From Ursus arctos (Eukaryota; Chordata; Mammalia; Carnivora; Ursidae), in contig NW_026623008.1 of NCBI RefSeq assembly GCF_023065955.2, positions 20,146,001 through 20,210,000 of the forward strand: DNA of 64,000 nucleotides, written 5' to 3'. Each line of letters begins with the position of its first letter. The first letter of the stretch is position 1. A program made the translations under genes and the position numbers. Positions 1 through 9,980 of the stretch are shown piece by piece. The notes under the pieces are model-generated. The model made no database searches, was not told the origin of the DNA, and worked only from the letters and a program-made list of their open reading frames with translations.

Positions 1-90
1 GTCTTTGGCTGAAGACCATTAACACGCTAAGAATATATTTTCCTTGACTTTTTTTCACCAAAATTACTAATCTTTCTTTCTTTCTTTTTA

Positions 91-384
91 AGTTTGTATT
101 TAAATTCCAGTTAGTTAACATATAGCGTAGTTGCACCTTTTGCGCTCATGCTCAGCTCCTGGAAGTCCCCTTGTGGCCTTTCCTATTCTGTTAGCCCTTG
201 GAGGTGGCTCCGAAAGGGTGGCTGTTAATCCCCTGGGGCGGCTCCCAGGGTGTGGCCAGCATCTGCTTCGCACTCCTCTATCAGGCCTCACTAACTGCCC
301 AACATCAGTTTCAGGGATACAAGATAGTGATTCAACGCTCCCATACAACACCTGGTGCTCATCACCACAAGTGCACCCTAATAT
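91..384 (-). repeat. L1 LINE 3' end fragment (carnivore type), interrupted
   Basis: Read on the minus strand, this ends in the typical carnivore L1 3' tail (GTTAACTAACTGGAATTTAAATA-like, seen as its complement at 91-125). The part at 297-384 is also L1 3' UTR. A roughly 155-nt block at 141-296 between them does not look like L1. The family is recognised by eye. Confidence 0.6.
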
Positions 385-466
385 TTCTTTTTTTTAAATG
401 TTTTATTTATTCGAGAGACAGAGCACAAGCAGGGGAAGAGGCAGAGGGAGAAGCAGATGCCCTGCT
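385..466 (-). repeat. SINEC (CAN-SINE) fragment, minus
   Basis: Complement of the SINE tail and body: T-rich start, TTTTATTTATT, then GAGACAGAGCACAAGCAGGGG. The tRNA-like head is missing, so the copy is 5'-truncated. Confidence 0.75.
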
Positions 467-547
467 TTCCAAAATATTTAAATCATTTATTAAAAATTAA
501 AAAAGCAAACTATACACATTAATATAACATTTAAAATGAAGATTGAG

Positions 548-740
548 GTGGCACCTGGGTGGCTCAGTTGGTTGAGTGTCTGACTCAGGTCATGATCTTG
601 GGGTCGTGGGATCGAGCCCCTCGTCCAGCTCTGCGCTCAGCATGGAGTCTGCTTCTGCTTTGGATTCTCTCTCTCCCTCGCCCTCTGCCCCGCCCCCCAC
701 ATGTGCTGTCTCTAAATAAATAAATACTTAAAAAATAAAA
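548..740 (+). repeat. SINEC, plus, full length
   Basis: Starts with the tRNA-Lys-like head GGCACCTGGGTGGCTCAG, followed by a CT-rich body and an AAATAAATAAATACTTAAAAAA tail type. Confidence 0.85.
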
Positions 741-1590
741 TGATAAAGTTGATTATTTTGGTTTTGAAAATTTTATCAAATCTTCCTAATTTTTTAAAAA
801 TAAAACTCTCTGCCATTTTAACATTCAATATCCAGCTAAATCCCATAGAAAGAATTGGTACTATGCCTCACACATGTTACGTCTAGTTCTATGCATATCC
901 AGATGAGTAATAATATTTGTTCAATTGGAAAACATCCCTCAGCTACCATGTGTAACCGTTGTGAATGCCAAGGTAATTTACGAGTACCTCCAGTTGGAAA
1001 TTGAAACTGGAAGAGAAACAAGAAAATGGACACTGGACACTACTGGAAAATGATACTTTGTTGTGCCAGAATTTATTACCTTCCTGCTATCAGAGAGGAA
1101 AGTTTTGGCAAGGCAATGAATGAATTTGTCGGTTCTCTTGCCTAAGCTCTATCTTTCAGTGTCCTGCAGACTTTGAAGCAGTGTGTGTTCTCTGATGTTG
1201 GCACTGACACAACCTGCAAACCTTTACAGCAATCAGCACAATTCACTTTTGTTCTGGGAACACAGAACACAAGATTTTAGAAGCATTGCCTGGGGCCTGA
1301 ATCATGCTAGTCCTAGATGTTTATGATTTCGGGTCGTGCTGTGCCAGCCTTAAACTTCAGATCCTGAGCCACGGAAACACTCGTGTGTTCTTTATCTGAT
1401 GAGTGCTGGTGATGTGCAGGGTTCTCTAAAGCACAGGGCTTGGATCTAAGGATGGTAGTAGTAGTGAGGCGTCCGATATTGAAGGATATTTCAGAAATTG
1501 TATTTGTGTCTCTTTGGTTTCTGAGTTTAGATAACAGGAGTTCAACTAGTGAGGGATACCTGGTATTTCAATGATAGAACCAATCAATGG
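741..1590. other. Intergenic, no gene seen
   Basis: Unique-looking AT-rich DNA. I see no exon, no long ORF with a recognisable product, and no clear repeat. Confidence 0.5.
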
Positions 1591-1599
1591 CATTTACAG

Positions 1600-1885
1600 A
1601 CAGACCGGAGCTGAGATACAAGAGAAAGAGAGAAGTCAAGGATGACACCAAGATTTTTGACCCAAGCAACTGGGAAAACGGAGCTGTCGTTAACTGAAAG
1701 GGAGAGGACTGCAGAAGGAGCTGGACATTTTTTGGAGACACCAAGTTTGAAATGCTTAGAAGACATCCAAATAGACATGTCAAGTTCAGGGGAGAGGCCG
1801 GGCTAGAGACAAATTTCAAAGTCATCGGTGATAGAAAAGTCAAGAGCTACATAAGATCTCATAGGATGAGTGGAGAGAGAAAAAA
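1600..1885 (-). repeat. L2 LINE fragment, minus
   Basis: The minus-strand translation contains the L2 reverse-transcriptase-like string KNLGVILDFSLSL, preceded by WMSSKHFKL. The plus strand reads as the complement of the L2 3' ORF region (GTCAAGGATGACACCAAG). Old and full of frameshifts. Confidence 0.65.
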
Positions 1886-2000
1886 AGTCCAAGGACTTTT
1901 TACATTCCCCACCAGCTGTAGATAGTGGAGGAACTCGCTAGAAGAAATCTGGGTGCCTGGATGACAGCTACCAGCTGACCTGGAACATTAGTCCTTAGAC

Positions 2001-2352
2001 CATTATTGTCAGTTTCAACTGACAGAATACCATCAACTGGATGGCTTATAAACAACAGAAATGTATTTCTCACAGTTCTGTAAACTGGAGAGTCCAAGAT
2101 CAAGGTACCAGCAGATTCGGTGTCTGGTGAGAACCAGCTTCCTGGTCGCTGTCTTCCCACTGTGTCCTTGCTTGGTGGATGGGGAAGGGAGCTCTCTAGG
2201 ACCTCTTTTATGAGGGCACTAATTCCATTCATGAGGGCTTAGACCTCATGAGCTAATCATGTCTCAGAGCCTCCACCTCGAAATACTATCACATTCGGGA
2301 TTAGGTTTCAATGTGTGAATATCAGGAGGACATAAACTTTGTCCATTGTAAT
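2001..2352 (-). repeat. MLT1-type LTR (ERVL-MaLR), minus
   Basis: Complement of a MLT1 LTR: GGATGGCTTATAAACAACAG, then TTTCTCACAGTTCTGTAAACTG, a TTTATGAGGGCACTAATTCC segment, and the end AATACTATCACATTCGGGATTAGG-like. It is a solo fragment with no internal viral genes next to it. Confidence 0.75.
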
Positions 2353-2990
2353 TATATTAGAGAAAAATAGACATCTGTCTTGGTCAAGCCACTGAATAAT
2401 TGTTTGTTCTTGTTGTTAAAGCAGCTTAGTCCAACTCTAGGTGACAAAGCTCATGGAGGTCCCTACACCCAACATAGTCCAGAAAGAATAGACAGGAATG
2501 GCTGAAGGGTGTGGTTCCTCATGCTAGAGGGTGGTGTGGGGATCAGCGGGACGTTTCCTCCAATCACCCTGAGCAGAGGAGGTATGGCATATATTGCTGG
2601 CAGATATGAAGAGGCCTTGTGGTCTAGGTGAGGAGGACATGGCAGCGAGCTCCTTGGACAAATGACTTGACACCAGATGGGAAAGAGGACAGATGACAAA
2701 GACTAGATAATCCTTACCCTACCCCATTCCACCTGTGCCTTCGGCTCGAAAACTTCCCAGAACTTGGATGCAGCCGCTGGGGAATGTGTGGAGCAGACTC
2801 AAAGTTACTCCTGCCGCTACTGTTCACGGCCAACTTTCAACTTCTATGCTGGATCCCATCCCCATTCACCTACTCAAAGGCTTTGTTCCTTCAACTTTCT
2901 CCTGCATCAGCAAGTTTCCCCTTTCCTGTAATAGCGCCCACTGAGGAAATAGAAAGGTAAATCTTCTCTTGCCTCTCACAGCCTTTTAAA
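2353..2990. other. Intergenic, no gene seen
   Basis: No convincing exon, RNA gene or named repeat. Short ORFs on both strands show no recognisable domain. Confidence 0.45.
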
Positions 2991-3202
2991 ATTATCCTTT
3001 GTTGTTGTGTCCAAATCCTCTAAATGCTTCTCTATACGCCACTTCCTCACCTCCCATTCTCTCTCTTTCTCCTTTTCTTTCCCTGCCCCATCTGCCTTTA
3101 ACCTATCTCAGTCAGGCTTTTCCTCCTGCCAAACCAGTGCAACCACTCTTGTCCATCCCCCAAAGCTCTTAGCAGCCTTTACCGCAGATGATCACTTCTT
3201 TC

Positions 3203-3318
3203 TTTTCTTAGTTTACTTATTTATTCAGGCAATCTCTACACCCAACAGGGGCCTTGAACTCACAACCCTGAGATCAAGAGCTGTGCGCTCTTCCAACTGA
3301 GCCGGCCAGGGGCCCCAG
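3203..3318 (-). repeat. Short-type SINEC, minus
   Basis: Complement of a short CAN-SINE: AATCTCTACACCCAACAGGG, CTCACAACCCTGAGATCAAG, then GAGCCGGCCAGGGGCCCC. It is flanked by a 12-nt duplication TGATCACTTCTT (3189-3200) / TGATCGCTTCTT (3319-3330). Confidence 0.8.
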
Positions 3319-3692
3319 TGATCGCTTCTTTTTTGAAGACCTTTCTTCACTTGGCTTCTGAGACTCGACACTGCTGAGTTTTTCCTAACCTCACTGGCTG
3401 TACCTTCTTAATTTCATTTGCTGGATGACCTCTCCCTCTTCCGCCCCATCCTTCACTTAGGCGCCTGCTCTCGAGCCACCCACTCAGGGAAGTCTTCCCT
3501 GACCATTCCATCTAAAATAGAGCCTCTCCCATTATTCTCTCTCCCTTGTCCCTGCTCTATTTTTATCTGAGCATTTAGCATCACTTGAAATTATATATAC
3601 GTTTGTTCACTCCTATATCGGCTGCCTCCCCAACCCCTAGAAGGGAAACTTCATGACAGGAGGGAGTTGGTTATATTTGTTGCTGTACTTTT

Positions 3693-3995
3693 TAAAAATA
3701 ATCTCCATGCCGGGGCGCCTGGGTGGCACAGCGGTTAAGCGTCTGCCTTCGGCTCAGGGTGTGATCCCCGCGTTATGGGATCGAGCCCCACATCAGGCTC
3801 CTCCGCTATGAGCCTGCTTCTTCCTCTCCCACTCCCCCTGCCTGTGTTCCCTCTCTCGCTGGCTGTCTCTATCTCTGTCAAATAAATAAAATCTTTAAAA
3901 AATAATAATAATCTTCATGCCCAACGTGGGGCTCAAACTCACGACCCCAAGATCAAGAGTTGTATGCTCTACTAATTGTGCGAGCCAGGAGCCCC
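3693..3995 (-). repeat. Old short-type SINEC, minus, split by a younger SINE
   Basis: The two halves (3693-3711 and 3922-3995) form one short SINE reading AATCTCCATGCCC...AACGTGGGGCTCAAACTCACG. Its own target duplication GCTGTACTTTT is at 3682-3692 and 4000-4010. Confidence 0.8.
3712..3906 (+). repeat. Young SINEC1_AMe-like SINE, plus, nested
   Basis: Near-consensus head GGGGCGCCTGGGTGGCACAG with an AAATAAATAAAATCTTTAAA tail. Target duplication AATAATCTCCATGCC (3697-3711) / AATAATCTTCATGCC (3907-3921), inside the older minus SINE. Confidence 0.92.
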
Positions 3996-4149
3996 TTACG
4001 CTGTACTTTTAAGGCCTAGCCCCGGGTCTGATACTTACTAGATGGTCAGTGCATGTTTCTTGAATAAATAAAATAGAAATTAAATCCAGTTGTATGACGA
4101 TATATCTCAATAAAGTCAGAAACACAATATAAGTCAGAAAATAATGTTT

Positions 4150-4387
4150 TAGAAAAGAAATTACAGTTTTTATTTTTATTTATTTATTTATTTTTTAAAA
4201 AGATTTTATTTATTTATTTGACAGAGACAGAGACAGCCAGCGAGAGAGGGAGCACAAGCAGGGGGAGTGGGAGAGGAAGAAGCAGGCTCATAGCGGAGGA
4301 GCCTGATGTGGGGCTCGATCCCGGAACGCCGGGATCACGCCCTGAGCCGAAGGCAGACGCTTAACCGCTGTGCCACCCAGGCGCCCC
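4150..4387 (-). repeat. SINEC1_AMe-like SINE, minus
   Basis: A TTTA-rich tail, then GATTTTATTTATTTATTTGAC, GACAGCCAGCGAGAGAGGGA, and the complement of the head, CACCCAGGCGCCCC, at its right end. Confidence 0.92.
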
Positions 4388-4388
4388 C

Positions 4389-4872
4389 TTTCTTTTTTTT
4401 TTTAAGTGAAGTATAGTTGACATACAACGTCGTATTGGTTTTAGGTGTACAACGTGATGATTTGACAATTCTGTACATCACGCTCACCACAATAAATGAG
4501 GTTGCCACCTGTCAACGTATTATTATTGTAATATTATATTATACATATGATATATATTATTACAATATTATTGACTGTAATCTCTATACTGTACCTTCCA
4601 TCCCCGTGACTCAGTTATAACTAGAAATTTGTACCTCTTAATCCCCCTCGCCTATGTTCCCCGTTCCCCCAACCCCCTCCCCTCTGGCCAACACCAGTTT
4701 CTTCTCTGTATTTGTGGTTCTGTTTCTTTCTGTTTGTTCATTTGTATCGTTTTTCAGCTTCCACATATCGGTGAAATCATATGGCATTTGTCTTTCTCTG
4801 TCTAACTTATTTTACTTAGCACAATACCCTACACGGGCTTCCACGTAGTCACAAATGATCTTGCCTTGAAGT
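4389..4872 (-). repeat. L1 LINE 3' UTR fragment, minus
   Basis: Complement of an L1 3' UTR: AGTATAGTTGACATACAACG, TTTTAGGTGTACAACGTGATG, TATAACTAGAAATTTGTACC, TTTGTATCGTTTTTCAGC, and the trailing TTCCACGTAGTCACAAATG. An AT-rich, partly palindromic stretch lies at about 4517-4572. Confidence 0.65.
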
Positions 4873-5345
4873 TAATAGCTGCTGGCGGATCAGGATGGTG
4901 GGTGCTGAAGGTCGGGGTGGCTGTGGCAATTTCCAAAACAATGAAGTTTGCCGCATCGATTGCCTCCTCCTTTCACAGACGATTTCTCTGGAACATGCGA
5001 TGCTATTTGATAGCATTTTACTCACAGTAGAACTTCTTTCAAAATTGGAGTCGTTTCTCTCAAACCTTACTGCTGCTTTATCAACTCAGTTTATGTACTA
5101 TTCTAAACCCTTGGTGTATTTCAACAGTCTTCGCAACAGGAGCAGATTCCATCTCAAGAGACCACTTCCTCTGGTCATCCATAAGCAGCAGTTCCTCATC
5201 TGTTCAAGTTGTAACATGAGACGGTGACCATTCAGTCCCATCTTTGGGCTCCACTTCACATTCTAGTTTTCTTGCTATTAACACCACATCTGCAGCTACT
5301 TACCCCACTGAAGTCTTGAACCCCTCACAGTCATCCACGAGGGTT

Positions 5346-5541
5346 GGAATCAACTTTTTTTCTTTTTTTTAAGATTTTATTTATTTGAGAGAGAGAGAGA
5401 GAGCATGAGCAGTGGGAAGAGGGGGAAGCCGGCTCCCCATTAAGCAGGGAGCCTGATGTGGGACTCGATTTCAGGACCCCGGGACCATGACCCAAGCCAA
5501 AGGCAGACGCTTAACCGACTGAGCCCCCCAGGTGCCCCCCA
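5346..5541 (-). repeat. SINEC, minus, inside Tigger1
   Basis: GATTTTATTTATTTGAGAGAG, then the complement of the head ending GGTGCCCC. The 14-nt target GGAATCAACTTTTT occurs at 5346-5359 and 5542-5555, both copies being Tigger1 sequence. Confidence 0.9.
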
Positions 5542-5612
5542 GGAATCAACTTTTTCTAAACTCCTATCAAAGTTGTTATTTTGACTTCTTTCCATACATC
5601 ACGAATATTCTT

Positions 5613-5808
5613 TTTTTTTTTTTAAAGATTTTATTTATTTGACAGAGATAGAGACAGCCAGCGAGAGAGGAAACACAAGCAGGGGGAGTGGGAGAGGAAG
5701 AAGCAGGCTCATAGCGGAGGAGCCTGATGTGGGGCTCGATCCCATAACGCCGGGATCACGCCCTGAGCCGAAGGCAGACGCTTAACCGCTGTGCCACCCA
5801 GGCGCCCC
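5613..5808 (-). repeat. SINEC1_AMe-like SINE, minus, inside Tigger1
   Basis: Poly-T, GATTTTATTTATTTGACAGAG, a body close to the young consensus, and the end GGCGCCCC. Perfect 14-nt target duplication TCACGAATATTCTT at 5599-5612 and 5811-5824. Confidence 0.93.
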
Positions 5809-6660
5809 TTTCACGAATATTCTTAATGGCATGTAGAGAGGTGAATCCTTTCCTGAAGGTTTTCAATGTAGTTTTCCCAGATCCACCAGAGGAATCACTC
5901 TCTATGGCGACTATACCCTTAAGAAATGTATTTCTTATATAATAATGCCTGGAAGGTGAAATTATTCCTTGATCCATGAGCTGCAGCATACGGATGATAT
6001 GTTAGCAGGCATGAAAACAACATTAATCTCGATGGACATCTCCATCAGAGCTCGTGGGTGACCAGGTGCATTGTTAATGAGCAGTAATATTTTGAAAGGA
6101 ATCTTTTTTCTGAGCAGTAAGTCTCAACAGTGGGCTTGAAATATTCAGTAAACCACATTGTAAACTGCCACGCTTTCATCCAGGCTTTGTTTTTCCATTT
6201 ATAGAGCACAGGCAGAGTAGATTTGGCACTGTTTTTAAGGACTTTTGGAATGGAAATGAGCATTGGCCTCAACTTAAAATCACCAGCTGCACTAGCCCCT
6301 AAAAAGAGAAACGGCCTGTCCTTTGAAGCTTTGAAGCCGCTCACCGACTTCTCCTCTCTAGCTATGAAAGTCCTGGATGGCATCTTCTTCCAGTAAAGCT
6401 GTTTCATCTACATTGAAAACGTGTTGCTTAGTGTAACCGTCTTCATCACTGACCTGAGCCAGGTCTCTGGAGAACTTGCTGCAGCTTCTCCATCAGCACC
6501 TGCTGCCTCCCCTTGCACTTTTATTTTATAGAGATGGCTTCTTTCCTTACCTCTGCTAGCTTCAGACTTTTCTTCTGCAGCTTCTGCCCCTCTCTCAGCC
6601 TTCATAGACTTGAAGAGAGTCAGGGCTTTGCTCTGCATGAGGCTTTGGCTTAAAGGAATG
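5809..6660 (-). pseudogene. Tigger1 transposase pseudogene (DDE superfamily)
   Basis: On the minus strand this region keeps pieces of a Tigger/TIGD1-like transposase. The blocks at 6045-6407 (120 codons) and 6408-6638 (76 codons) are open but in separate frames, and a further piece at 5809-5989 follows. Recognisable strings include [28 protein letters not shown] and the MDQGIIS block before the C-terminal region. The active enzyme would cut and paste the transposon using an HTH DNA-binding domain and a DDE nuclease. Here the ORF is broken by frameshifts, stops and SINE insertions, and the C-terminal part at 4873-5600 is also interrupted, so no functional product is expected. Confidence 0.8.
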
Positions 6661-7068
6661 TTCTGGTGGGTTTGATCTTTTATCTAGACCACTTGAACTT
6701 TATATCAGCAACAAGACTGTTTTGCTTTCTTATCATTCGTGTGTTCACTGGAGTAGCACTGTTAATCTCCTTCAAGAACTGAACCTTTCCTTTCCTTTCA
6801 CAACTTGGCTAACTGGCACAAGAGGCCTAGCTTTCAGCCTATTCCAGCTTTTGACATGCCTTCCTCACTAAGCTCAATCATTTCTAGCTTTTGATTTAAA
6901 GTGAGAGACATTTGGCTCTTCCTTTCACTCGAACACTTAGAGGCCGTTGTAGGGTTATAAGTTGGACTAATTCCAATATTGTTCCCTGTGTCTCAGGGGA
7001 CAGAGAGGCCTGAGGAAAGGAAGAGGGAACAGCCGTTTCATAGAGCAGTCAGAAGACACACATTTATT

Positions 7069-7202
7069 GGGATCCCTGGGCGGCTCAGTCAGCTAAGCGT
7101 CTGACTCTTGCTCTTAGCTCGTCTTGATCTCAGGGTCACAAGGTCAAGCCCTATGTTGGGCTCCACGCTGCATGTGGAGCCTACCTAACAAACAACAACA
7201 CA
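7069..7202 (+). repeat. Older SINEC, plus, inside Tigger1
   Basis: Diverged head GGGATCCCTGGGCGGCTCAG and a CATGTGGAGCCTACCTAAC-like tail ending in an AACAACAACA tract. It is immediately followed by another plus-strand SINE. Confidence 0.8.
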
Positions 7203-7203
7203 T

Positions 7204-7388
7204 GGGACACCTGGGTGGCTCAGTCAGTTAAGCATCTGCCTTCAGCTCAGGTCATGATCCCAGGGTCCTGGGATTGAGTCCTGTATTGGGCTCCTTGCTC
7301 AGTGGGGAGCCTGCTTCTCCCTCTGCCTGACACTCCCCCTTCTTGTGTTCTATCTCTCTGACAAAGGAATAAAAATCTTTTTAAAAAA
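7204..7388 (+). repeat. SINEC, plus, inside Tigger1
   Basis: Head GGGACACCTGGGTGGCTCAG and tail AATAAAAATCTTTTTAAAAA. With the preceding SINE it interrupts Tigger1. The Tigger string CACACATTTATT appears before the pair and a variant CACACGCATTTATT after it. Confidence 0.88.
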
Positions 7389-7744
7389 CCACACACGCAT
7401 TTATTAATCAAGTTCACCCTCTTATATGAGTGTGGTTTGTGGTATCCCAAACAATTACAATAATAACATCAAAGATCACTGATCGCAGACCACTGTAACA
7501 AATACAATAATGAAAAGATTTGAAATACTGTGAGAATTACCAAAATGTGACACAGAGACAAGAAGTAAACAAATGTTGCTGGAAAAATGGTGCATATAGA
7601 CTTGCTTGACACAGTGTTGCCATAAACTTTCAATTTGTAAAAGTGCAATGTCTGCAAAGTGCAATAAAGCCAAGCGCAATAAAATGATGCATGCCTGTAT
7701 GCCAAAAATAAAACCCTTGGTTTTGTCTCTGAAACCTGTCCTTC

Positions 7745-8555
7745 TTATCTTCTCTTTTGCTGGAAATGATACCACCATCCACATAAGTGGGTACATTGAT
7801 CATCATTTCTTTCTTTCCCTTACCACCTCCTAAATCCAATCCATCCCTAAATCCTGTCGACTCTCTCACCAAAATATATCTTGAATCTGTCCGCTTCTCT
7901 CACGGCAACATTTTAATCGTCACCTCCCACCTGGACGACTACAGCAGCCCCTCACCAGTCACTGTGCAGTTGGCCCCCTACAGTCTATTTTACCCATAGC
8001 AGCCAGACAAATCTTAAAAATACAAATCTGTCACTCGTCTGCTTGAAAACTGCCAACGGCTTCTTTCCCATTATGCTACATACATTGTAGCATATCAGGG
8101 TGGACAGATTCTGTGCATCTGGCCCCAGCCAATCCCTGCCAACCCCTCTCCTGGCCCGGCCCGCTAAGTTCCAGCTATAACGGCTTCTTCTCCATTCTTG
8201 TACCTGCCTAGCCCTATTCCACCTCAAGATCTTCACCTTTCCCTCTGCCCAGAACATTCTTGGCTAAGTCATATGGCTAAGTTCTTGACCTTCACGTCTT
8301 GGCACCTCCTCAGAAAATTATTCCCTGACCTTCTCACCACTCCCCTTACCTTCTCCCATATCCCAACATTGTTCTCTATCCCTGCGGTACATCTCATCAT
8401 TCATAGTCTTTGCTATTCGACTGTCTTTGTTACTAGACTTTTGGCTTCACAAGCTCAGGATTCACATCGGTTTTACATACCAGCGCATCCCCAATGCCTA
8501 AGCCAGAGCCTGGTATATAGTGAACACTGAATAAAGATCTGTTGAAAGAAATGAC
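7745..8555 (+). repeat. L2 LINE 3' region, plus
   Basis: Sense L2: CCTCCTAAATCCAATCCATCC, CACCTGGACGACTACAGCAG, GTTGGCCCCCTACAGTCTAT, then the 3' UTR TTCACAAGCTCAGGATTCAC and the end CCTGGTATATAGTGAACACTG. Open for stretches but with no intact reading frame. Confidence 0.8.
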
Positions 8556-8789
8556 CTAGATATGGCCCTTAAATCCCATAATGCCATACTCTGATAGATG
8601 AAAAATGTGCTAATGGGCAATTAGAAAGCTGGTAAGTAATACATTGGAGATCAGAACTGGAACACAGACAGACTCATACCCCAGTGTGGGGTTATGGATG
8701 GGAGTAGAAGGGATGCTGTATTTACATGACCCAAGGCAGCAACATCTCCCTGATAAGAAACACAGCTTTTTTCTTCTAATAATGAACAT

Positions 8790-8932
8790 TTACCTAGTAT
8801 ACCAAATTCCATGTACTATTATTACTGTTTGTTTATTTTGTTTGTGTTTAATATCCCCAAAGTAATACAGCTTCTAAGTGATAGAGCTGGGATTCAAAGC
8901 CACACAGTCTAGCTCCCAAACCTACATCTTTT
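8790..8932 (-). repeat. MIR, minus
   Basis: Complement of MIR, with GAACATTTACCTAGTATACC at the left and GAGCTGGGATTCAAAGCC at the right. Part of the middle is missing. Confidence 0.55.
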
Positions 8933-8935
8933 TTT

Positions 8936-9295
8936 TTTAATGATTTGAGGTGAAATTCACATAATAAAATCTACCATTTTATTTTTTATTTTTTTAGATT
9001 TTATTTATTTATTTGACAGAGAGAGAGAGAGAGAGCAAGCAGGGGGAGTGGCAGGCAGAGGGAGAGGGAGAAGCAGACTCCCCACTGAGCAGGGAACCCA
9101 GTGCAGGTTCGATCCCAGGACCCTGGGATCAGCACCCGATCCAAAGGCAGATGTCTAACGGACTACCATTTAAAAGTGAACAATTCAGTGGCAGTGCATT
9201 CACAATGTTATGCAACCACTACCTCTATCTAGTTCCAAAATATTTCCATCATTTCAAAGTAAAACCCCTTACTTATTGAGTAGTTTCCCCCATTA
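8936..9295 (-). repeat. L1 LINE 3' UTR fragment, minus, split by a SINE
   Basis: TGAGGTGAAATTCACATAAT, then after the SINE AAAGTGAACAATTCAGTGGC and AATGTTATGCAACCACTACC, the complement of an old L1 3' UTR. Confidence 0.65.
8981..9162 (-). repeat. SINEC, minus, head missing
   Basis: GATTTTATTTATTTATTTGAC with a purine-rich body. It stops near CAGATGTCTAACG without the usual GAGCCACCCAGGCGCCCC. Target copies CTACCATTT at 8971-8979 and 9163-9171. Confidence 0.85.
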
Positions 9296-9299
9296 CCCT

Positions 9300-9440
9300 C
9301 CATGTACTATTTTGATTCTCATAATGATCCAGTTGTGCAATCGAGGAAAGTGAGGCTCTGAGAAGTTCAGTGATAAGTCCAAGGTCACATAGTAAATAGT
9401 GGAAGAGTGATTTTCAACTTTGGTTTTGAACTTTAGTTCC
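9300..9440 (-). repeat. MIR, minus
   Basis: TTGATTCTCATAATGATCC, GTGAGGCTCTGAGAAGTTCAG and AAGGTCACATAGTAAATAG are the complement of the conserved MIR core. Confidence 0.6.
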
Positions 9441-9764
9441 ACTAGTAAATGCGAAACAGTGACTTTGAACTTTAGTTTTCTGACCCCAGAGCCTAAACCT
9501 TTGATTAGCACACATCTTTGGGCAAAAGCCCAAAAAGGGGGCTGGATTTGGGTTTCAGAGGCAAATTTTGTTGGGGCAGGGATGTAGAAACCATGTGCAT
9601 CCTCAGTTGTAAAAAATGCACGTTGAAGTAAAACTGCAATTAGTACCCTATAGATGGTTGGCAGAACCAAAAATAATCTAAGGCCAAGAGCAGCTATAGG
9701 GCAGGGACTTGGAAAGGTCAGCACTGCAGGAAACTTCGCCGAAGTCTTAAGAACAAGAAGTTCA

Positions 9765-9964
9765 AGGGCGCCTGGGTGGCTCAATCGCTAAGCGTCTGCC
9801 TTCGGCTCTGGTCCTGATCCCAGCGTTCTGGGATCCAGCCCTGCATAGGACTCCCTGCTCAGCGGGAAGCCTGCTTCTCCCTCTCCCTCTCCCCCTGCTT
9901 GTGTTCCCTTTCCCTCTCTCACTGCCTCTCTCTCTGTTAAATAAATAAATACTTAAAAAAAAAA
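9765..9964 (+). repeat. SINEC, plus
   Basis: Head GGGCGCCTGGGTGGCTCAAT and an AAATAAATAAATACTTAAAA tail. Perfect 16-nt target duplication AAGAACAAGAAGTTCA at 9749-9764 and 9965-9980. Confidence 0.93.
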
Positions 9965-9980
9965 AAGAACAAGAAGTTCA

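Larger units (their letters stand above)
2990..4075 (+). repeat. L2 LINE 3' region, plus, interrupted by SINEs
   Basis: Diverged L2 sense sequence: TCTTCCCTGACCATTCCATCTAAAATAGAGCC at 3490-3522, the CTAGAAGGGAAACTTCATGACAGG region, and an end near GTGCATGTTTCTTGAATAAATA at 4070. SINEs at 3203-3317, 3693-3995 and, nested in the latter, 3712-3906 break it up. Confidence 0.65.
4873..7697 (-). mobile_element. Tigger1-type DNA transposon (TcMar-Tigger) remnant
   Basis: A long Tigger1 fossil, present as roughly 4873-5360, 5542-5612, 5825-7068 and 7389-7697, the gaps being SINEs. The right end AGCGCAATAAAATG...ATGCCTG at 7697, followed by TA (7698-7699), matches the Tigger terminal inverted repeat and its TA target. 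The left terminal inverted repeat and about 300 nt next to it are missing, so the element is 5'/left truncated in this orientation. It is clearly dead. Confidence 0.85.

Noticed and set aside
3712..3790. tRNA-like heads of SINEs as tRNA genes
   Set aside because: They contain tRNA-Lys-like promoter boxes but diverge from a real tRNA and are followed by the SINE body and A tail.
6045..6638. Tigger transposase ORFs as a domesticated gene
   Set aside because: The reading frame is broken between blocks, the element is truncated and SINEs interrupt the rest. Nothing indicates a preserved full-length protein.
9293..9784. Minus-strand ORF of 163 codons
   Set aside because: Spans a MIR and the head of a SINE; no protein family recognised.
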